NCBI RefSeq assembly: GCF_009600885.1
Contig: NZ_VCLA01000105.1
Location: 41,238-105,237 of the forward strand
Length of the DNA stretch: 64,000 nucleotides
Origin: Streptomyces jumonjinensis
Lineage (GTDB): Bacteria; Actinomycetota; Actinomycetes; Streptomycetales; Streptomycetaceae
Reading direction: 5' to 3'
The first letter of the stretch is position 1. Every line of letters begins with the position of its first letter. The position numbers and the translations under genes are program-made. Positions 11,324 to 20,097 of this stretch are shown here, in pieces. The notes under the pieces are model-generated. The model was not told where the DNA came from. It saw nothing but the letters and a program-made list of their open reading frames with translations, and did no database searches.

Positions 11324-12589
11324 TCAGTCCCCGCCCGGTTCCGCCGCCGTTCCCAGGCGTTCGTGCAGATAGGCACGCCACTCGGCGGTGAAATCCGCCG
11401 GGGTGGTCTCCAGCACCTCGGCGAACGCGTGCTCGACCGCGCCCGTCTGCTCGCTCCCCCGCCCCACCGCGCGGTAGAAGTCCGTCAGCCGCCGCTCCCC
11501 CCACCGCTCGGCGATCAGCTCGCAGGCCAGCCAGCCGCCCTCGTACGCGCGGGCCAGCCGGTCCGCGTCGCCGCCGAAGGCGAAGTCCTCGTCGTCGGGA
11601 AGCCGTGCGGGGGCGTCCCCTGCGCGGACCGCCCGCTGGAGTTCGGGGGCCGTCTGGCTCGCCGTACGGCCGGTGTCGCGGTAGGCGGCCCAGTCGGCGA
11701 AGCCCTCCGAGAGCCACATCGGCGTGGCGGGCGAGGTGTACGCCCGGGTGGCCACATGGGTGGTCTCATGCGTCAGCACCACCTCCTTGCCGAAGTCGCC
11801 CAGGGCGCCGTACGCCGCCGGATTGACGATCACCCGGTCCGCCGGGCCCGGCCCGCTCACCCCGGTCTCCCCCGTGGTGACGGCCGCGATGCCCCCGTAG
11901 CCGGCCGCGGGCGCCCCCAGCAGCTCCCCCATCGCCTCCAGCGTCTCCGGTACGAGCACGACGACCCGCCCGGCCCACGGGGACGGCCAGGCGTCCGTCA
12001 CGGCCGGCACGGAGCGGTCCGCGGCCCGGGCCAGGGCCCTGACCCGGGCCGGGTCCTGCCCCACGGCGAGCACCAGGCTCCGTTCGCCGCGCACCGCCTC
12101 GACCTCGCCCTGCTGCCAGAGCAGCTCCGCCGCGCCCTCGGCCGGGCGGTCGTCCGCGACGTACCAGCGGCCGTCGTGGCGTTCCAGGGAGATCTCGCGC
12201 TCCGCGGTGACCGGCGCGGAGTCGTATCCGCTGAGGCGGTAGCGGAGCTCGGCCCCGGCGACGGCCCGGTCGCCGTCGCGGTCCACCGCGCCGAGCCGGT
12301 ACTCCCAGGAGCCGAAGGGCACGTCCGCCATATCGCGGAACCGCCGCCGCTCGGTGCTGTACAGCTCCGCCGAGCCCGGTTCGATCCCGGCCAGATAGGC
12401 CCGCTCGTCGCGGGCGAGCACGGCCGCCGCCCGGGCGTCCAGGACCCGCCGGACCTCGTCCGCCGCGGGGTCGGCGACCCTGGGCGGCGCACACCCCGAG
12501 AGCAGCGCCGGAGCCAGCAGCACGACGGCGAGGACGAGTCCCGTCGCCGCCCGTGCCGCCGCGTGTCCCGCCCGCCTGTGATCCGCCAC
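11324..12589 (-). CDS. Lipoprotein metallopeptidase (gluzincin, HExxH)
   Basis: 421-residue exported lipoprotein. The N-terminus has a hydrophobic segment followed by the lipobox LLSGC at about residues 27-31. The middle holds an NTF2-like or DUF-type domain, and the C-terminal third has HETTH within VVLTHETTHVA followed by the downstream Glu in SEGFADWAAY, the pattern of Peptidase MA-like gluzincins. It likely acts on the outer membrane face on peptide or wall material; substrate unknown. Start taken as the GTG at 12589, giving a proper signal peptide; a longer frame to 12910 would bury the signal. Reads from the same strand as the two NlpC/P60 genes. Confidence 0.82.
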   Translation of the reverse strand: MADHRRAGHAAARAATGLVLAVVLLAPALLSGCAPPRVADPAADEVRRVLDARAAAVLARDERAYLAGIEPGSAELYSTERRRFRDMADVPFGSWEYRLGAVDRDGDRAVAGAELRYRLSGYDSAPVTAEREISLERHDGRWYVADDRPAEGAAELLWQQGEVEAVRGERSLVLAVGQDPARVRALARAADRSVPAVTDAWPSPWAGRVVVLVPETLEAMGELLGAPAAGYGGIAAVTTGETGVSGPGPADRVIVNPAAYGALGDFGKEVVLTHETTHVATRAYTSPATPMWLSEGFADWAAYRDTGRTASQTAPELQRAVRAGDAPARLPDDEDFAFGGDADRLARAYEGGWLACELIAERWGERRLTDFYRAVGRGSEQTGAVEHAFAEVLETTPADFTAEWRAYLHERLGTAAEPGGD

Positions 12590-12621
12590 GCTGCCGATCG
12601 TACGGAACGCGGACGCCGCGC

Positions 12622-13650
12622 TCAGACCCTGGTCACCGAGGAGACGGGCATCATGCCGACGGGGTCGTAGCGCACCGCCGCGCCGGGATAGGGCGCGTGC
12701 ACGACCTGGCCGCCGCCCATGTACATCCCGATATGGCTGGCGTCGGAGCGGTACGCGACCAGATCGCCGGGACGGGCCTCGGAGAGCGGGATCCGGCGGC
12801 CCGCGTGCCGCTGCGCCTGCGAGGTGCGCGGCAGTCCGACGCCCGCCTGGGCGTAGGACCACTGGATCAGCCCGGAGCAGTCGAACCCGGCGGGGCCGTT
12901 GGCGCCCCACACATAGGGCCGGCCGACCGCGCTGCGGGCGGCCCGCACCGCGGCGGCGGCGCGGGAGGTGGCCGGTCCGGCGCCGGAGAGCTCGGGCGGC
13001 TCCCCGCGTCCGGAGCGGGAGCCCCGGCCGTACGCCTCACGGTCCCGTGCGGGCAGCGTGTTGAGCAGCCGCTGGGCGGTGGCGAGCTTCCGCTCGACGG
13101 TCCGCTTGTGCCGGGCGACGGCGGCCCTGCTGCGTTCGAGCCCGGCGAGGGCGCGCAGGGCCACGGTCCGCTCCAGGCCCAGTTCGCGCTGGACCCGCTG
13201 ATAGTCCCGGAGCACGCCGCTGTGGCGCTCGCCGAGCCGCTCCAGGGCCTCGGCCCTGATCAGATAGGTGTCGGGGTCCGAGGAGAACAGCAGATCGAGC
13301 GCGGGGTCCATGCCGCCGGAGCGGTACTGCGCGCCCGCCACCGCGCCGAGCGCCTGGCGCATCCGGTTGACCCGCTCCTGGCCCCGCGCCACCCCGTCCT
13401 GGGCGCGGGCCACCTTCCGGCGCAGCTCCGTCACCCGCACGCCGGCGTCGTTGAACTTCTCGGTGGCCCGTTCGGCCTCCTCGAACAGCCGGTCCACCGC
13501 GGCCCGCTCGCTCTGCGGGGAGTCCTTCGGGTCGGCGCTCGCGGGTACGGCCCCGAGCGCTGCCGCCGCCGTCGCCGCCGCGGCGGACAGAACGGTGGCC
13601 CTGGCGCTGTGAGTGAGACCGGATTGCGGGGGCCGTCGATGGGACGCCAC
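12622..13650 (-). CDS. Secreted NlpC/P60 peptidoglycan hydrolase (copy 1)
   Basis: 342-residue secreted C40 peptidase cleaving peptidoglycan stem peptides. Signal peptide at residues 1-38 (MASHRRPPQ start, ASADP cleavage region); long coiled coil from about 45 to 200; catalytic NlpC/P60 domain from about 230 with FDCSGLIQ (Cys), ASHIGMYMGG (His) and the third polar site HAPYP. GTG start with GGAAGGGAG upstream. It is a close paralogue of the next gene (same MASHRRP start, same YRSGGMDP and SSDPD blocks), pointing to tandem duplication. Unlike that copy, its leader does not show the riboswitch-like sequence. Confidence 0.92.
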   Translation of the reverse strand: MASHRRPPQSGLTHSARATVLSAAAATAAAALGAVPASADPKDSPQSERAAVDRLFEEAERATEKFNDAGVRVTELRRKVARAQDGVARGQERVNRMRQALGAVAGAQYRSGGMDPALDLLFSSDPDTYLIRAEALERLGERHSGVLRDYQRVQRELGLERTVALRALAGLERSRAAVARHKRTVERKLATAQRLLNTLPARDREAYGRGSRSGRGEPPELSGAGPATSRAAAAVRAARSAVGRPYVWGANGPAGFDCSGLIQWSYAQAGVGLPRTSQAQRHAGRRIPLSEARPGDLVAYRSDASHIGMYMGGGQVVHAPYPGAAVRYDPVGMMPVSSVTRV

Positions 13651-13806
13651 GTGCCGCGCTCCCTTCCGCGTGTACGAGGAAATGCGTACGGGCGCGGCAC
13701 ACCGTGTGCGTACACGGGCGGCGCGATCACCGTACGAGGCTGTTGCGCGGCAGACAGTAGCCGGGAGAGCGCACGGCGGCCAAAGACCCCGGGGGCGCGC
13801 GCGGCT

Positions 13807-13844
13807 GCGCCCCGCCGGGAGACCACAGGTCACCGGCGGGGCGC
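13807..13844 (-). terminator. Hairpin after NlpC/P60 copy 2
   Basis: Arms 13807-13818 and 13833-13844 pair over 12 bases (GCGCCCCGCCGG with CCGGCGGGGCGC), with a 14-base loop. It lies about 80 bases after the stop of the 13922-14965 gene on the same strand and upstream of copy 1, so the two paralogues probably form separate transcripts. No T-run. Confidence 0.6.
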
Positions 13845-13921
13845 GGCGTCAGCGACGGGGGTGGGAATTCCCCCGATTGGGCGGCATGCCGGGGCCGGTC
13901 ACACCGTCGTGGGGAGGGAGG

Positions 13922-14965
13922 TCAGACGCGTACCCCGAACTGGTAGGGCATGTTGTCGATCGACTCGTACCGCACCACCGCGCCGGTGCGCGGGGAGTGC
14001 AGGATCTGGCCGTTGCCCGCGTAGAAGCCGACGTGGTGCAGATCCGAGTAGAAGAACACCAGGTCGCCCACCTTGAGATCGCTCTGCGAGGTGATCCGGG
14101 TGCCGATGGCCGCCTGCGCCTGCGAGGTGCGGGGTATGGAGATGCCGGCCTGGGCGAAGGACCAGGAGGTGAAGCCGGAGCAGTCGAAGGAGTCGGGGCC
14201 GGAGGCGCCGTAGACATACGGCTTACCGATCTTGCTCTGGCCGGCGGAGTAGGCGGAGGACGCCCGTCCGGAAGCGGGCTCGGCCTTGTCGGCCTTGTCG
14301 GCCGCGAGCTCGGCGCGCTCGGTGGCGCGGTCGGCGCGCTTCTGCTCCTCCTGCCTGAGCTCGGCGCGCTCCTGTGCGCTGAGGGAGTTGAGGAGCTTCT
14401 GCGCGGCGGACAGCTTGCTCTGGACCTCGCGCTTCTTGGCGCCGAGCTCCGCGCGGCTGTCGGCGAGATCGCCCAGCTTCTCCTGGGCCTCCTCGCGCTG
14501 CTGGGCGAGGGCGCGCTGCTTGGCCCGGATCTCGGCGATCGCCTCGGACTGCTTGGCCCCGAGCTGGTCCAGCGCGGACGCCTGCTCCAGATAGTCGTCC
14601 GGGTCGGAGGAGAGGAAGAGCTGCATCGAGGGGTCCATGCCGCCCGAGCGGTACTGGGCGCTGGCCACCGAACCGAGGCTGTCGCGGAGCTCGTTGAGGC
14701 CGTCCTGGCCGCGGGCGACCCGGTCCTGGATGGTGTCGACCTGCTTCTGGAGCTTGCCCTGCTGCTCCTTGGCCCCGTTGAACTTCTCGGTGGCCTTGCC
14801 GGCCTCCTCGTAGAGCTTGTCGACCTTGGCCTTGACCTCGCTCTTGCTCGGCTTGGGGTCGGCCTGGGCGCTCTGGGAGGTGAGGGCGACGGCCGCGGCG
14901 GCGGTCGCGGTCAGTACGGTGACACGGGCGCGGCTCGGCTGCTTGGGACGACGGTGGGACGCCAC
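13922..14965 (-). CDS. Secreted NlpC/P60 peptidoglycan hydrolase (copy 2)
   Basis: 347-residue secreted C40 endopeptidase. Signal peptide about 1-36 (ending AQADP); a charged coiled coil from about 40 to 215; catalytic domain from about 230 with DSFDCSGFTS (Cys), LHHVGFYAGNG (His) and HSPRTG. The coiled coil probably autoinhibits or positions the enzyme, as in other Rip/P60 hydrolases (inference). GTG start with AAGGAG nine bases upstream. Its transcript would carry a long leader (15008-15130) resembling the c-di-AMP (ydaO) riboswitch, which in actinobacteria typically precedes wall hydrolase genes. Confidence 0.93.
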   Translation of the reverse strand: MASHRRPKQPSRARVTVLTATAAAAVALTSQSAQADPKPSKSEVKAKVDKLYEEAGKATEKFNGAKEQQGKLQKQVDTIQDRVARGQDGLNELRDSLGSVASAQYRSGGMDPSMQLFLSSDPDDYLEQASALDQLGAKQSEAIAEIRAKQRALAQQREEAQEKLGDLADSRAELGAKKREVQSKLSAAQKLLNSLSAQERAELRQEEQKRADRATERAELAADKADKAEPASGRASSAYSAGQSKIGKPYVYGASGPDSFDCSGFTSWSFAQAGISIPRTSQAQAAIGTRITSQSDLKVGDLVFFYSDLHHVGFYAGNGQILHSPRTGAVVRYESIDNMPYQFGVRV

Positions 14966-15007
14966 GAAGGACGACTCCTTCTTCCTCGAAGCCGCCGACC
15001 GGGCAGT

Positions 15008-15130
15008 GGGGTCGATCCCCGGCTCCGCGCACAGTCCCGGAGATACGGCTGAGACGCACGGAATCGGCGGTCCTTCGCTGCCACCCCGGATGGGTGATCA
15101 ACCGCGCGAAGGTTCGACGCCTGACCCTAG
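15008..15130 (-). promoter_or_regulatory. Candidate ydaO-type (c-di-AMP) riboswitch
   Basis: Read on the minus strand, this leader contains, in order, GTCGAACC, a short loop, GGTTGATC, an ACCC/GGGGT hairpin, GGCAGCGAAGG, CGCCGATTCCG, a CAGC element followed by TATCTCCGGG, and a closing GGGTC/GACCC pairing (15127-15123 with 15013-15009). This order resembles the ydaO aptamer (GGAACC, GGGGTNAATC, CCGAATCCG, CAGCTAACCTCG), and the downstream gene is the expected kind of target. The match is by eye and not every conserved base is present. The rest of the gap (15131-15340) holds an AT-rich promoter-like stretch and no gene. Confidence 0.55.
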
Positions 15131-15340
15131 TGACGTTCTTGTGATCACTTCAAATCCTGTCGCGAAAAATCTCGGTCAGGAGTGCATTTTTTACCCGCAT
15201 CCCACCGGTAGTGACGGGCATTTGACGCTATGTTCCGCTCACATCCGAGCGAATTCGGGCATTGGGTAAAGAATTTGACATTGCGCCCGCGGCGGTGCGA
15301 CGGACGGGGAAGCACCTTCAGGCCCCGAAGAACCACGCCC

Positions 15341-16702
15341 TCAGACCCGGGAGAGCCGCTTCAGCAGCAGCACCGAAGCCACCGGCCGCGCACCCGCCTT
15401 CGCCACCCCGTCGGCCACCTCGCGGTCGGTGGAGACCACCACCACGGGCCGCCCCGGCGGTTCCGCCCGTACCAGCTGACGGATCAGCTCATCGGCGGTC
15501 ACGCCCGGCTTGGAGAAGAGCACCCGCACGCCGCGCGGCGGGGCGAGCAGCACCGGAGCCGCCAGTTCCGCGCCGTCGAAGACACAGGTGATCTCGGCTC
15601 CGGTCTGGGCGGCGAGCACCGAGAGCCCGCCGAGCAGCCGCAGCCGCTGCTTCTCCAGCGGCATCGTGGGATAGCCGGTCTTGGTGACGTTGTAGCCGTC
15701 CACGAGCAGATGGACCTGCGGCAGCGCCAGCAGCTGGTCCAGCAGCGCGGGGTCGGTCTCGGAGAGCGCGCGGGCGGCGATGTCCTTGGGGGACATCCGG
15801 CCGGGCTCGACCGCGTCGACCGTGTCGGCGGGATGGGCGGAGGCGGGCGGCAGCGCCAGCTCCCGGCGCAGCCCCTGGGCCGCGTCGAGCACGGTGTCGA
15901 GCAGCAGCCGCAGCCGCATGTCCTCGACGGAGCGGCCCTCGCGGGCGGCCCGCCGGCCCGCCTCCACGGCGGCCTCGGCCTCGCCGAGCCGGGCCCTGAG
16001 CCGCCGGGTCTCGCTCTCGGCGGACGACACCTGGGCGGCGGTCTCCGCCCGTACCGTCTCGATCTCGGCGGCGGCCCGGCGCAGCGCGGCCTCACCGCGC
16101 TTGACGTCGCTCTGGGCGCTGCGCACCTTGCGGCGCAGCGCCTCGGCCTCCTTGCGGACCGCCTCCAGCTCGACGCGGAGCCGCTCGGTCTCGCTCTTGG
16201 TGTGTCCGCGCGCCTCGGTCAGCTCCTCGCGCAGCCGCTCCAGCTCGCGCCGTCCGGCCTCGTCCGCGCGCTCCGCGTCGGCGCGCTGGGCCTCCTCGCC
16301 CGCGGCGGCGACGAGTTTCACCCATCCGGCGGGCCGCAGCACATAGGCGGCGGCGGCCACATCGAGGGGGTCGGCGGCGGCGGGCGGCGACCCGGCGGTC
16401 AGCGCGGCGCACAGCTCCGGCTGGGCATGCGCCAGCCGCTCGGCGATGCGCTGCCGGAAGACGGCGTCGCCCTCCAGCGCCGCGGCCATCGCGTTGCCCG
16501 CGAACTTGGCACGCCGGGTGGGGGTGAAACGGGCGTACTGCCGCAGCTGGGCCGGGAGTTCGGCGACGGTGAGCCCGCCGACGGCGTCCGAGACCAGCGC
16601 CACGACCCGGCGCCGGACGCCTTCCGGCAACGGCCGGTCGAGCGCCTCTGCGGCGTCGCCGGCCGCACCGGCCGGCTCGGCGCCGCTGTCAGGCTGCTCC
16701 AC
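15341..16702 (-). CDS. NYN-domain (YacP-like) RNA-binding/nuclease protein
   Basis: 453-residue cytoplasmic protein. The C-terminal ~165 residues form a YacP-like NYN (PIN-fold) domain: LLVDGYNVTKTGYP, CVFDGAEL and VVSTDREVADG carry the acidic residues of metal-dependent RNases. The middle (about residues 140-260) is a long charged coiled coil rich in Glu, Arg and Ala, and the N-terminal 130 residues are a separate helical domain. The NYN domain suggests ribonuclease action; the target is unknown. GTG start. Same strand as the NlpC/P60 genes but separated by about 375 bases. Confidence 0.88.
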   Translation of the reverse strand: MEQPDSGAEPAGAAGDAAEALDRPLPEGVRRRVVALVSDAVGGLTVAELPAQLRQYARFTPTRRAKFAGNAMAAALEGDAVFRQRIAERLAHAQPELCAALTAGSPPAAADPLDVAAAAYVLRPAGWVKLVAAAGEEAQRADAERADEAGRRELERLREELTEARGHTKSETERLRVELEAVRKEAEALRRKVRSAQSDVKRGEAALRRAAAEIETVRAETAAQVSSAESETRRLRARLGEAEAAVEAGRRAAREGRSVEDMRLRLLLDTVLDAAQGLRRELALPPASAHPADTVDAVEPGRMSPKDIAARALSETDPALLDQLLALPQVHLLVDGYNVTKTGYPTMPLEKQRLRLLGGLSVLAAQTGAEITCVFDGAELAAPVLLAPPRGVRVLFSKPGVTADELIRQLVRAEPPGRPVVVVSTDREVADGVAKAGARPVASVLLLKRLSRV

Positions 16703-16736
16703 GATCCGTCACCCCACTACCCTCCGGCCGGCCTCC

Positions 16737-16979
16737 TCAGGAGTCCGTCCCCGGCCTGTCCACCAATTCGATCCGGTCCACGGCGTTGCACCAGCGGCAG
16801 CGCACGGACTCGATGGTCTCACTGAGCACCTCCCGCTCCTCGACCCTGGGTTCTCCGGCCAGGTCCAGATGGACGTATTCGACGACCTTCGACGAGCGGG
16901 TGACGTCGAAGCGGGTCAGATTCCCGCAGAGCGCGCAGCGCCAGCGGGTGTCAGCGGTCTGCGGAGGAACCGTCGTCAT
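16737..16979 (-). CDS. Small zinc-ribbon protein
   Basis: 80-residue protein with two CxxC pairs, CALCG at about residues 15-19 and CRWC at about 60-63, forming a likely zinc ribbon. Between them is a short beta-rich stretch (VVEYVHLDLAGEP). The frame can be extended upstream to 17111, but the ATG at 16979 has AGAGGA at a good distance and gives a compact domain. Its start faces that of the rhomboid gene and it lies just upstream of the NYN gene on the same strand. Conserved-looking but of unknown function; nucleic-acid or protein binding is possible. Confidence 0.75.
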   Translation of the reverse strand: MTTVPPQTADTRWRCALCGNLTRFDVTRSSKVVEYVHLDLAGEPRVEEREVLSETIESVRCRWCNAVDRIELVDRPGTDS

Positions 16980-17158
16980 CTGTGCCGTCCTCTTTCGTCG
17001 TACGGTCCTGGCCCGTACGCGCGGTTGTCGTCCCTGCGGGTGCCGCGGTGCGCCGTCGAACTGCGGGTGTACTACCCGTAACTCTATGGCCTCGCGGGTA
17101 TCCGCAGACACGGCGAGGCGCTCTGTACCGTTCCATCCCGCTACGTCATCATCTGCCC

Positions 17159-17896
17159 ATGGTCGATTGGCGGAGCGTGGCAGCGGGCGCGGTCCGGGGT
17201 GCGACGACGGGGCCCGCCCTCACCTATGGAGTGATCTCCGTATGCTGCGCGGTCTTCCTGGTCAGCCCGGTCTCGGGGCTGAATCCGGGATACGGGACCG
17301 GGGACGCGCTGCTCGCCGCGCAGAGCGCGTACTTCGAGCGGTGGGGGGTGATCCCGGCCGAACTGACGAGCGGCGACCCGGACACCCTGACGACCCCGTT
17401 CACCGCGCTCTTCGTCCATGGGAACTGGCTGCATCTGCTCGGCAACATGCTCTTTCTCTATGTCTTCGGGGCGATGGCCGAGGAGCGTCTGGGCCGGTTG
17501 GAGTTCATCCTCTTCTATACGGCCACGGGGTATGTGGCCCTGGCGGCCTTCGCGGTCGCCAACGCCGGATCCGACCAGACCCTGGTAGGAGCCTCGGGCG
17601 CGATCTCGGGGGTGCTCGGCGCATTTCTCTTTCTCTTCCCCAGGGCCAGGGTCACCAGTCTCTTCCCCTTCCTCTTCTTTCTGCCGCTGCGCTTCCCCGC
17701 CTGGATCGTGCTGATCTTCTGGTTCGCCCTCCAGTGGCTGGCGGCGTCGGGGGCGGGGCAGGGCGGCCCGGGGGTGGCGTATCTGGCGCATCTGGTGGGG
17801 TTCGCCGCCGGATTCCTCTACGCCTGGGGGCGTTTTCACCGTACGGCTAGAGTGAAGGCCCAGCCAGCGGCCACCGAGGGAGAAAGCCAGCCGTGA
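17159..17896 (+). CDS. Rhomboid intramembrane serine protease
   Basis: 245-residue membrane protein with six or seven helices. The rhomboid features are clear: FTALFVHGNWLHLLGNMLFL (helix 2 His and Asn), the catalytic Ser in VGASGAISG, and the catalytic His in LAHLVGFAAGF. It cleaves single-pass membrane proteins inside the bilayer; no substrate can be named. ATG at 17159 chosen although no ribosome site is visible, because an earlier start (16982) would overlap the divergent zinc-ribbon gene. The stop overlaps the next gene's start (GTGA), so the two are translationally coupled. Confidence 0.92.
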   Translation: MVDWRSVAAGAVRGATTGPALTYGVISVCCAVFLVSPVSGLNPGYGTGDALLAAQSAYFERWGVIPAELTSGDPDTLTTPFTALFVHGNWLHLLGNMLFLYVFGAMAEERLGRLEFILFYTATGYVALAAFAVANAGSDQTLVGASGAISGVLGAFLFLFPRARVTSLFPFLFFLPLRFPAWIVLIFWFALQWLAASGAGQGGPGVAYLAHLVGFAAGFLYAWGRFHRTARVKAQPAATEGESQP

Positions 17897-18174
17897 TCAC
17901 CGCGATCGTGCTCATCAAGACCAGTGTGGACCGCATTCCCGAGATCGCCGAGTCCATCGCGTCGCTGGAGAGCGTCAGCGAGGTCTTCTCCGTCACCGGC
18001 ACCTACGACCTGATCGCGATGGTCCGGGTGGCCCGGCACGACGATCTGGCCGATGTGATCCCGGGCCGTATCAGCAAGATCGAGGGGGTGGAGGCGACAG
18101 ACACCCATGTGGCCTTCCGCACCTACTCGCAGCACGATCTGGAGGCGGCGTTCGCGATTGGGCTGGATTCCTGA
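17893..18174 (+). CDS. Stand-alone Lrp/AsnC ligand-binding (RAM) domain
   Basis: 93-residue protein made only of the Lrp/AsnC effector domain (a ferredoxin-like fold that binds amino acids and forms ring oligomers). It has VLIKTSVDRIPEIAESIASL, the signature VFSVTGTYDLIAMVRV, and a final FRTYSQHDLE. No helix-turn-helix is present, so it cannot bind DNA alone; members may modulate a full-length Lrp or another partner (inference). GTG start overlaps the rhomboid stop by four bases, with AGGGAGA upstream inside the rhomboid gene. Confidence 0.9.
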   Translation: MITAIVLIKTSVDRIPEIAESIASLESVSEVFSVTGTYDLIAMVRVARHDDLADVIPGRISKIEGVEATDTHVAFRTYSQHDLEAAFAIGLDS

Positions 18175-18266
18175 TCCACAACAGTCCAAGATGAGGGCCC
18201 GAAGATGAGGACTTCTTCATCTTCGTCTCATCCGGCATCACCGCTGACCTGGTCACTATCGAACTC

Positions 18267-18656
18267 ATGGTCTTCTCCCACCGCATAGCGGCCCTGGCCG
18301 CGGTCGTCGCGATCCCTCTGGGTATCGCGGTGACCAGTTACGCCCTCACCGACAGCCCCGACGACCGCAAGGTCCCGCCGAAGGTGGAGCTGCCGACGAG
18401 CAGCCCCGCGGGCGACTCCGGCTCCCCGCAGCCGGGCTCCTCCCCGGACTCGTCTCCGGACTCGCCCGCCCAGCCCTCCACCGGCGAGGAGACCGTCACC
18501 CCGTCCTCGCCGAAGGCGGACACCCCGCCGCCGGTGGAGGAGACCGTGTCCCGGCCGCCGGTGCGCGAGAACCCGCCCAGCGGCGGCGGCGATGACGACG
18601 ACGACGGAGGAGACGACGGAGGACAGGGCGACGACGGCCCCGGCGGCGACGACTGA
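18267..18656 (+). CDS. Small secreted acidic Pro/Ser-rich protein
   Basis: 129-residue protein with an N-terminal hydrophobic segment (about residues 6-26, signal peptide or anchor), then a disordered region rich in Ser, Pro and Asp, ending in a strongly acidic tail (GGGDDDDDGGDDGG and onward). No known domain. It is the first gene of an operon: the sensor kinase GTG follows its stop by one base, and the regulator follows that. Possible roles are calcium or cation binding, or an extracytoplasmic partner of the kinase; this is inference from position only. CACTAT about 9 bases upstream of ATG suggests a leaderless transcript. Confidence 0.72.
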   Translation: MVFSHRIAALAAVVAIPLGIAVTSYALTDSPDDRKVPPKVELPTSSPAGDSGSPQPGSSPDSSPDSPAQPSTGEETVTPSSPKADTPPPVEETVSRPPVRENPPSGGGDDDDDGGDDGGQGDDGPGGDD

Positions 18657-18657
18657 C

Positions 18658-20097
18658 GTGACGACGGCCGACCCCGTACGCCGGTGGGTCTCCGCACGGC
18701 TGCGCATCATGCTCTGGCTGCTGCTCGTCATGGCGGTGGCCCTCGTCGCCGTCGCCGCCGCCACCCGCTCCGTGCTGCTGCGCGATGTGGACCACCGGAT
18801 CAACGGGCTGCTGGTCCAGGAGACCGCCGAGTTCGCCAACTTCGTCGAGCAGGGCGTCAACCCCGAGAACGGCGAGAAGTTCACCGACCCCCAACCGCTG
18901 CTCAGGCTCTTTCTGGTACGGCAGCACGCCGACCCGGACGAAGAGCTGCTCGGGCTGAGCCAGCAGCCGGGCGACCCGCTGCACCGGCTGGTCCAGGAGC
19001 GGGAGGACCGTCCCTACCGCACCCTCGCCCAGGACGTCCCCTCGCTCCAGACGGTCTTCGACTCCCCCCACCCCACCGGCACGCTGGACCGGCCGCAGGG
19101 CGAGGTCCGCTGGGCGAAGGTGACCATCGAATCCGCACCCGGCCATCCGCCGGCCGCCTTCGTCGTCGCCATCCACCCGGAGGGCGAACAGGACAAGGCC
19201 AACGACGTCTTCACCATGCTGCTCGCCATCTCCGGCGTCGCGCTGCTGATGACGACGGGCATCGGCTGGGCGGTGGCCGGGCGCATCCTCCAGCCCGTAC
19301 GGCTGGTGCGCACCACCGCCGCACAGCTCACCGGGCAGGATCTGACCCGGCGTATCCCGGTCGAGGGCCGCGACGACATAGCCGCGCTCGCCGAGACCTT
19401 CAACGCCATGCTCGACCGGCTGGAACGTGCCTTCGCCGCCCAGCGCGAATTCGTGGACGACGCCGGACACGAACTGCGCACCCCCATCACCATCGTCCGC
19501 GGCCATCTGGAGCTGATGGGCGACGACCCGGGCGAACGGGAGGAGACCGTCCGGATCGTGATGGAGGAACTGGACCGGATGAGCCGGATCGTCGAAGACC
19601 TGCTGCTCCTCGCCAAGGCCGAGCGGCCCGACTTCGTCGCCCCGGAGCCGGTGCAGCTCGGCGAGCTCACCGCCGACGTCTTCGTCAAGGCGCGGGCGCT
19701 CGGCGAACGGGACTGGACCTTCGCCGGGGCCGTCGACGCCGAGGTCCGCCTCGACGCCCAGCGGATCACCCAGGCGATGGTCCAGCTCGCCCAGAACGCC
19801 GTCCAGCACACCATCCCCGGCCAGCGGGTCGCCATCGGCTCGCGCAGCCACGACGACCGGATCGAACTGTTCGTCGCCGACAGCGGCCCCGGAGTACAGC
19901 CGCAGGACGCCGATGTGATCTTCGAACGGTTCCGGCGCGGCACCGCCCGGCGCGGATCCCGCGCCACCGGCGCGGGACTCGGGCTCGCCATCGTCAAGGC
20001 CATAGCCGAAGGACACGGCGGGCACGTCGAGCTCCGCACCACCGAGGGCGGCGGCGCCACCTTCGTTCTCGTACTGGAGAGAGAAGCGAACCTGTGA
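18658..20097 (+). CDS. Two-component sensor histidine kinase
   Basis: 479-residue membrane kinase. Transmembrane helices at about 15-38 and 180-205 flank a ~140-residue extracytoplasmic sensor region; then HAMP (PVRLVRTTAAQLTG), HisKA with the phosphorylated His in DDAGHELRTPI, and HATPase with AQNAVQHTIPG, DSGPGVQ and GAGLGLAIVKAIAEGHG. Start set at the GTG at 18658, one base after the acidic secreted protein; an in-frame upstream ATG (18592) would overlap that gene by 65 bases. Its stop overlaps the regulator start by four bases (GTGA). Signal unknown. Confidence 0.93.
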   Translation: MTTADPVRRWVSARLRIMLWLLLVMAVALVAVAAATRSVLLRDVDHRINGLLVQETAEFANFVEQGVNPENGEKFTDPQPLLRLFLVRQHADPDEELLGLSQQPGDPLHRLVQEREDRPYRTLAQDVPSLQTVFDSPHPTGTLDRPQGEVRWAKVTIESAPGHPPAAFVVAIHPEGEQDKANDVFTMLLAISGVALLMTTGIGWAVAGRILQPVRLVRTTAAQLTGQDLTRRIPVEGRDDIAALAETFNAMLDRLERAFAAQREFVDDAGHELRTPITIVRGHLELMGDDPGEREETVRIVMEELDRMSRIVEDLLLLAKAERPDFVAPEPVQLGELTADVFVKARALGERDWTFAGAVDAEVRLDAQRITQAMVQLAQNAVQHTIPGQRVAIGSRSHDDRIELFVADSGPGVQPQDADVIFERFRRGTARRGSRATGAGLGLAIVKAIAEGHGGHVELRTTEGGGATFVLVLEREANL

